Assembly: GCA_024277605.1 (NCBI GenBank)
Contig: JAJRUU010000116.1
Location: forward strand, 1 to 9,713
Direction: 5' to 3'
Source: a bacterium
Lineage (GTDB): Bacteria > SZUA-182 > SZUA-191 > JAJRXT01
Length of the DNA stretch: 9,713 nucleotides
Shown here: in pieces, positions 6,286 to 9,713 of the stretch
How the letters are laid out: each line of letters begins with the position of its first letter
How positions within the stretch are numbered: the stretch's first letter is position 1
Made by a program: the position numbers and the translations under genes
Notes under the pieces: model-generated
Database searches by the model: none
What the model saw: only the letters and a program-made list of their open reading frames with translations
Told to the model about the DNA's origin: nothing

Positions 6286-6320
6286 CAAGTCCTTCAAACA
6301 CACGCTTTCGCAACATGTAA
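6272..6320. promoter_or_regulatory. Inverted repeat around the cysH transcription start, operator candidate
   Basis: TTACATGTT (6272-6280) and AACATGTAA (6312-6320) are perfect inverted copies of nine bases, 31 bases apart. Each contains the palindrome ACATGT. The left arm overlaps the spacer and start of the -10 box, and the right arm lies in the leader, so binding at both would block transcription. The same core occurs in the palindrome upstream of the ABC operon (2725-2734). It could alternatively form a weak hairpin in the leader. Confidence 0.4.
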
Positions 6321-6351
6321 TAAATTATTAGCCATAAGGAGGGCTATTAGA

Positions 6352-7086
6352 ATGGCGGAAATTGTAGATATTGAATTAAGAAAAAAAGGCGAGGAATTAG
6401 AAACGGCAAGCACCGAAGAGATTTTGCGTTGGGCGCTGGATAAATTTGGTCGCAAGGTAGCCCTGGCTTCCAGTTTCGGGGCTGAGGACATGGTATTGAC
6501 CGATATGCTCATTAAAATTGATCCCCAGGCGCGTATCTTTACCCTGGATACCGGCAGGCTCCCGCATGAAACATATGATTTAATCGAAGAAACCATAAGT
6601 AAATATAACCTCAAACTGGAATATTACTGCCCGGATACCGCTACTTTAGAGAAAATGGTGGCTGAACAGGGGCCCAATCTCTTCTATCGCGGCATTGATC
6701 AGCGCAAGTTATGCTGTAAGGTGAGGAAGATCGATCCCTTATGCCGCGCCTTATCGACCCTGGATGCCTGGCTTTGTGGACTGCGCAAGGAACAATCAGT
6801 AACCAGAACTGAATTGAAAAAGGTGGAACTGGATGTAGCCCATGGCGGAATTCTTAAAATAAATCCTCTGGCTGATTGGACGGAGGAGCAGATATGGGAT
6901 TATATTAAAGCCAATGATGTGCCCTATAACAAGCTGCATAATAAGAAATATCCCAGTATTGGCTGCGCTCCCTGTACCCGGGCCATCAAGTCCGGGGAAG
7001 ATATCCGCGCCGGTCGCTGGTGGTGGGAGTCCCCTGAGGAAAAAGAGTGCGGCTTGCACTGCCAGCCAGGTTGTAAGAAGAGATAA
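6352..7086 (+). CDS. cysH: Assimilatory adenylylsulfate (APS) reductase, [4Fe-4S] type, CysH family
   Basis: A cytoplasmic enzyme of 244 residues expected to reduce adenylylsulfate to sulfite and AMP with thioredoxin, the route from sulfate towards cysteine. The nucleotide-binding region has SSFGAED (40-46) and LDTGRL (65-70), and GLRKEQS.TR follows at 143-152. The iron-sulfur cysteines are present as CC (121-122) and CAPC (205-208). This marks the APS-using type, since PAPS reductases lack them. The catalytic C-terminal ECGLH is at 232-236. After it two more cysteines follow (C237, C241), so C233, C237 and C241 are each four apart, which is unusual in my knowledge of the family. ATG 6352 has a strong AAGGAGGG (6336-6343) eight bases upstream. 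It has its own promoter and no sulfate activation genes nearby. Convergent with the ZIP gene. Confidence 0.9.
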   Translation: MAEIVDIELRKKGEELETASTEEILRWALDKFGRKVALASSFGAEDMVLTDMLIKIDPQARIFTLDTGRLPHETYDLIEETISKYNLKLEYYCPDTATLEKMVAEQGPNLFYRGIDQRKLCCKVRKIDPLCRALSTLDAWLCGLRKEQSVTRTELKKVELDVAHGGILKINPLADWTEEQIWDYIKANDVPYNKLHNKKYPSIGCAPCTRAIKSGEDIRAGRWWWESPEEKECGLHCQPGCKKR

Positions 7087-7089
7087 CCC

Positions 7090-7134
7090 GGGGGGGCTTG
7101 CCGGAGAGGGGGCGGGGGGATGTGCCTTGGGGGG
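7090..7134 (+). other. G-rich tract with potential to form a G-quadruplex
   Basis: Starting four bases after the cysH stop codon there are four runs of G on the plus strand: seven at 7090-7096, five at 7108-7112, six at 7114-7119 and six at 7129-7134. The loops are 11, 1 and 9 bases. Two loops exceed the classical limit of seven, but the runs are long enough for a stable fold. It would lie in the 3' end of the cysH transcript and in the 62-base junction between convergent genes. No ordinary terminator is visible here, so it may help form or protect the 3' end. Base composition is unlike the rest of the window. Confidence 0.5.
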
Positions 7135-7148
7135 TGCTCGGTATGATT

Positions 7149-7865
7149 CTAGCCAAAAAGCATCTCTACCCCGAGTATGACTGCCACCCCAAAAAAAACC
7201 TGCGCTATATTTAATATGTTATGTTCATCATGGGTGAGTGGGATAAGATCCGCAGCCGCTATGTAGATAAAACTTCCGGCCACCAGCGCCAGCATAATTC
7301 CCATGGTCGTTTCAGTAAAACGGTAGGCAATCGATTTGGTGAGCACCGCCCCCAGGGGAGTGGCCAGCGCCACCATCAGCGAATAGAAAAAGGTGGCCCG
7401 CCGTTTAAAATTAGCTTTTAACAAAAGCGAGGTGGTAATTATTCCCGCGGGTAATTTATGAAAAATAACCGCCAGGGCGGTAGCTGTTCCCAGGGAATGA
7501 CTTATCTCAAAACCCGCCCCGATGGCCACCCCATCAATCAGTGAATGTAAAAATAAACCGAAAAAAGACATCCATCCCAGACGGTGCAGCTTACAATCGG
7601 CCTCGGAACAGGAATGGAAAATGACCACGTTCTCCAGTAGATAAAACAGCAGAAACCCTATTAACATCGTCAGATGAGCGTACAGCGGGGTATATTTTAT
7701 CGCTTCCGGCATTAATTCAAGAAAGCTGGCCCCCAGCAGTATGCCCACCGCAAACGAAATAAAGTAGACCGTATACCGTTTAAAACCCCTGTAGTACATA
7801 ACCAGGAGCACACCTATACAAGTAGCTGTTCCCGCCAGGCCACTGTAAACCAGCACCTCGAACAT
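7149..7865 (-). CDS. ZIP-family metal transporter
   Basis: An integral membrane protein of 238 residues, about eight helices (roughly 5-25, 33-53, 63-83, 100-118, 125-148, 158-175, 188-208, 218-237). ZIP proteins move zinc, iron or manganese into the cytoplasm. The helix 4 motif HSLIDGVAIG (107-116) keeps the histidine and aspartate of the usual HNxxDGxAIG. Helix 5 reads HKLPAG (136-141) where the common form is HExPHE or HKIPEG, so two acidic ligands are replaced by K137 and A140. ADLIPLTH (205-212) near the end is typical. The loop between helices 3 and 4 holds HSCSEADCKLH (84-94), a likely metal-binding segment. The ATG start has AGAGGA about nine bases upstream. The small membrane protein ends 16 bases before this start, so both are probably co-transcribed. 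Metal specificity cannot be told. Confidence 0.85.
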   Translation of the reverse strand: MFEVLVYSGLAGTATCIGVLLVMYYRGFKRYTVYFISFAVGILLGASFLELMPEAIKYTPLYAHLTMLIGFLLFYLLENVVIFHSCSEADCKLHRLGWMSFFGLFLHSLIDGVAIGAGFEISHSLGTATALAVIFHKLPAGIITTSLLLKANFKRRATFFYSLMVALATPLGAVLTKSIAYRFTETTMGIMLALVAGSFIYIAAADLIPLTHDEHNILNIAQVFFGVAVILGVEMLFG

Positions 7866-7881
7866 ACGTTTTGATCCTCTT

Positions 7882-8160
7882 TCAGCTATCCTTGTATGGT
7901 TTTATTATCCAGATACCAAAAACAATGGCTATGCCGCTTAATAAAACAACCCACAGCATTTTGAGCAGGTATATCTTAAATAAAAGTTGACGTATTTGAT
8001 TTAGCTGGGATTCCTGGATATGGGTATATTTTATAAGGCCGTATAACCCCTTTAACAACCCTACATCAAAAAAGGCAAAGCCCAGGATTAAAACCAAGAT
8101 AAACAGACTTGCTTTTGCCCTCAGGCTGATACTACCTGCTTGAGAATTTAAGAACCTCAT
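7882..8160 (-). CDS. Small two-helix membrane protein, sensor-like stub
   Basis: A 92-residue protein I do not recognise. It has a basic N-terminus, a membrane helix at about 16-36, a polar amphipathic stretch at about 43-64 (HIQESQLNQIRQLL), a second membrane helix at about 68-86 and the tail IIKPYKDS. The layout, including an I..KP after the second helix, looks like the membrane part of a receptor ending where a HAMP domain would begin, but nothing follows. The stop is real, with no remnant of a longer gene after it. The ATG start has AGGAG about ten bases upstream and GGAG directly before it. It lies 16 bases ahead of the ZIP gene and has a promoter of its own, so it could be a small regulator or partner of that transporter. 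Function unknown. Confidence 0.6.
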   Translation of the reverse strand: MRFLNSQAGSISLRAKASLFILVLILGFAFFDVGLLKGLYGLIKYTHIQESQLNQIRQLLFKIYLLKMLWVVLLSGIAIVFGIWIIKPYKDS

Positions 8161-8177
8161 TCTCCAAGTACTCCTAG

Positions 8178-8192
8178 CCCGAAAAATTCGGG
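8178..8192 (-). promoter_or_regulatory. Leader hairpin before the two-helix protein and ZIP unit
   Basis: CCCGAA (8178-8183) and TTCGGG (8187-8192) form a perfect six-base stem with a three-base loop. It lies in the probable leader between the minus-strand promoter (8226-8253) and the start codon at 8160, about 17 bases before the ATG and directly ahead of the AGGAG. There is no T-run after it on either strand, so a terminator is unlikely. A role in mRNA stability or translation is possible. Confidence 0.35.
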
Positions 8193-8225
8193 TCTTGTTA
8201 TGGGCGAATCGACATTTAGTTGAAA

Positions 8226-8253
8226 ATTATAAATTTATCAGCTTCCTGATCAA
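8226..8253 (-). promoter_or_regulatory. Probable promoter of the two-helix protein and ZIP genes
   Basis: On the minus strand TTGATC (complement of 8248-8253, four of six) and a perfect TATAAT (complement of 8226-8231) are separated by 16 bases. Transcription would start near 8219, giving a leader of about 58 bases. The promoter lies in the 192 bases after the prepilin peptidase gene, so the metal transporter unit can be expressed apart from pgpA and the peptidase. Confidence 0.5.
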
Positions 8254-8352
8254 CCGCCTCGGGCAAACAAAGTTTTATTGGACGTTGGCTCATAAACCTT
8301 ATCTCGCAAGGGATGTCTTGCAAACCCAGCCTGAATTTATGAAGAGGTCGGG

Positions 8353-9138
8353 CTACAGTCCGGAAATTGATATATACCAATTGATGATTTTCCCGCCCCA
8401 GAAGATGGAAATCAATGCTCCCACAGCCAGGAAGGGACCAAAGGGAATTTTGTCTTTTCTACCCTTACCCCTTAAAACAATCAGTGCCACGCCAACTACA
8501 GACCCTAACAATACACCCGCAAAAATAGTAAGCAATACCTTCTGCCAGCCCAGGAATACGCCGATTAAGGCAATCAGTTTTATATCGCCGCCACCCATGC
8601 CCCCGCTGCTTAACACTGCCGCCGCATAAAGGATACCACCCCCCACAAACAGCCCCAACAGAGATTGCAGCCAATTTACCGGTAACAGCGATAAAACAGC
8701 AAGGCCCAGTCCCAATACTATACCGGGCAGCGTGATCTTATCGGGAATAATCTGATGCTGTAAATCAATAACACTCAGCACCACAAGTGCGCACACCAGC
8801 AGGGCCTGCATTAAGGTTTGCACACTAAGCCCCAATTTATAGGTCAATCCCAAAAACAACAGACCGGTTGTCAATTCCACCGCTGGATATTGCCAGGAAA
8901 TCGGCTCGCTACAGTAACGGCAGTGGCCGTTTAAGATAAGGTAGCTCAATACCGGGATATTATCGTAAAACGCAATCGGCTTTTTGCAATTGGGACAGGC
9001 AGAGGCTGGGGTTACGATGGACTTATGCTCAGGCAGGCGGCAAATACATACATTAAGAAAACTGCCCAGCATCAAACCCAACACAAAACTGGCGGATAAT
9101 ATAAACAGTGGATGGACTGAAGCAGCAGTTACATTCAT
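8353..9138 (-). CDS. pilD: Prepilin peptidase (type IV leader peptidase, A24 family)
   Basis: A polytopic membrane aspartic protease that cleaves type IV prepilin or pseudopilin leaders and usually N-methylates the new end. Numbering from the chosen ATG gives 261 residues. The first helix leads into GLMLGSFLNVCICRLP (21-36), hallmark of the N-terminal DiS_P_DiS domain. Cysteine pairs CPNC (48-51) and CRYC (73-76) form the zinc site found in bifunctional enzymes. The catalytic aspartates are D125 in VIDLQ and D185 in GGGDIK (182-187), followed by IGVFLG. The protein is complete and normal in length. The start is uncertain: ATG 9138 or an in-frame TTG at 9159, neither with a clear Shine-Dalgarno sequence. 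It lies shortly after pgpA on the same strand, probably co-transcribed. No pilin or secretion genes are in the window. Confidence 0.9.
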   Translation of the reverse strand: MNVTAASVHPLFILSASFVLGLMLGSFLNVCICRLPEHKSIVTPASACPNCKKPIAFYDNIPVLSYLILNGHCRYCSEPISWQYPAVELTTGLLFLGLTYKLGLSVQTLMQALLVCALVVLSVIDLQHQIIPDKITLPGIVLGLGLAVLSLLPVNWLQSLLGLFVGGGILYAAAVLSSGGMGGGDIKLIALIGVFLGWQKVLLTIFAGVLLGSVVGVALIVLRGKGRKDKIPFGPFLAVGALISIFWGGKIINWYISISGL

Positions 9139-9181
9139 ACAAACATACCAATTTGCCAACCAGAATTCACATTAGAGTTCA

Positions 9182-9634
9182 TTAGTTAAACATCAAATAC
9201 CATGCTTGCAGCACCAAGTTGGTGTATATTCCAGCCATTACGTCATCCAATACCACCCCGAAGCCACCGGGCAAACTCTCCAATTGCCCTGCTGGTGGGG
9301 GGTTTATAATATCAAACACCCGGAAGATACAGAAGGCCGCCAGGATATATCCCCAATGGGCAGGCAGCCAGCACATGGCCACTAAAAAACCCACGATTTC
9401 ATCTACAACTATGTATGAACTGTCGTGGGTATCAAAAATTATCTCGCCTTGTTGGGCCAGCCATATGGCGGCTCCAATTAGTACCAATACCAAGAGCAAA
9501 TAGAGCGCCGGGGCTTGAGTCGGCAACAATAAATACAGCAGAATACCCACCAGCGTGCCCACAGTACCTGAGGCAACCGGGGAAAATCCGGTATATGCAC
9601 CTGTTGTCAGAAAGATTTTTATATGTGTATTCAT
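9182..9634 (-). CDS. pgpA: Phosphatidylglycerophosphatase A
   Basis: A membrane enzyme of 150 residues expected to remove the phosphate from phosphatidylglycerophosphate, giving phosphatidylglycerol for the membrane. Family motifs are present: GFSPVASGTVGTL (16-28), the acidic DSSYIVVDEIVGF (71-83), FRVFDIINPPP (104-114) and GGFGVVLDD (123-131), whose aspartates and glutamates bind the metal ion. Hydrophobic stretches at about 28-60, 80-102 and 132-148 fit membrane embedding. Length is usual for bacterial PgpA. ATG 9634 is chosen, five bases after a perfect AAGGAGGT (complement of 9640-9647). A TTG directly before it is possible but too close. Transcribed ahead of the prepilin peptidase; what lies upstream is outside the window. 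No promoter was recognised in the last 70 bases. Confidence 0.88.
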   Translation of the reverse strand: MNTHIKIFLTTGAYTGFSPVASGTVGTLVGILLYLLLPTQAPALYLLLVLVLIGAAIWLAQQGEIIFDTHDSSYIVVDEIVGFLVAMCWLPAHWGYILAAFCIFRVFDIINPPPAGQLESLPGGFGVVLDDVMAGIYTNLVLQAWYLMFN

Positions 9635-9713
9635 CAATTACCTCCTTATACCACTACTGTCCGGTAAAAAAATTTTAATGGTACAAAAACATTAGGTATA
9701 TCAGGATGATTGA

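Noticed and set aside
6914..7180. Plus-strand reading frame of 88 codons across the end of cysH and the G-rich tract
   Set aside because: It overlaps cysH in another frame and the ZIP gene on the other strand, and its composition merely follows the G-runs.
7182..7230. Resemblance of this stretch to the cysH upstream region (TGCCACCCCAAAAA and ATGTTATG)
   Set aside because: It is coding sequence for the conserved C-terminus of the ZIP protein, so the similarity is most likely chance.
8306..8321. GCAAG / CTTGC hairpin after the prepilin peptidase gene as its terminator
   Set aside because: The stem is five bases only and no T-run follows on the minus strand.
8195..8629. Plus-strand reading frame of 144 codons starting with TTG
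   Set aside because: More than half lies antisense to the well-supported prepilin peptidase, there is no Shine-Dalgarno site, and the minus-strand promoter and leader of the next unit occupy its first part.
1..9713. CRISPR arrays, insertion sequences, tRNA or rRNA genes
   Set aside because: No regularly spaced repeats, transposase-like protein, terminal inverted repeats or recognisable RNA gene was seen on either strand.

Overview
The window carries ten protein-coding genes that can be supported, packed in short transcription units on both strands, with no RNA gene, transposase or CRISPR array seen. It suggests a Firmicutes-like anaerobe, possibly from the Peptococcaceae/Syntrophomonas side of the Clostridia. 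The basis is strong AGGAGG-type ribosome binding sites, TTGACA-type promoters, lipoprotein-anchored extracytoplasmic proteins, a PilD-type prepilin peptidase and an assimilatory [4Fe-4S] APS reductase. The assignment is inference: a bacillithiol deacetylase homologue and a Gld-type ABC operon also occur in other phyla, and there is no rRNA or marker gene to settle it.

Layout. 1-148: intergenic DNA with a hairpin followed by a T-run (read on the minus strand), a likely end for bshB1. 149-880 (-): bshB1. 881-1053: divergent promoter region. 1054-1965 (+): TPR lipoprotein. 2022-2507 (-): small c-type cytochrome lipoprotein, convergent with the TPR gene. 2508-2886: 379-base intergenic region with palindromes and a good promoter. 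2887-6176 (+): three-gene ABC transporter operon (ATPase, permease, GldG-like auxiliary protein), genes 1-4 bases apart. 6177-6351: REP-like element, promoter and inverted repeat. 6352-7086 (+): cysH-type APS reductase. 7087-7148: very G-rich convergent junction. 7149-8160 (-): a ZIP metal transporter preceded by a 92-residue two-helix membrane protein. 8353-9634 (-): prepilin peptidase and phosphatidylglycerophosphatase A.

How they may fit together. bshB1 (low-molecular-weight thiol synthesis) and cysH (sulfate assimilation to sulfite, hence cysteine) share a sulfur/thiol theme but are 5.5 kb apart and not in one operon. The ABC operon stands alone and lacks the DUF4340-type gene that often follows GldG homologues. 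The two lipoproteins are convergent and need not be functionally linked. The ZIP gene is probably co-transcribed with its small membrane neighbour. pgpA and the prepilin peptidase form a probable two-gene unit.

The points most worth a second look are non-coding. They are a shared block-like motif set (ACATGTTA, ATGCT(G)CAAG, ACAYGTAATAAATT) upstream of both the ABC operon and cysH, a four-run G5-G7 tract in the cysH 3' end, and a dispersed ACCTTxAAAAA-GGG element in three intergenic regions. On the protein side they are an APS reductase with three cysteines evenly spaced four residues apart at its C-terminus, a ZIP protein with altered TM5 metal ligands, and a sensor-like membrane stub beside it. 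I saw no clear evidence of a wholly new multi-gene system.
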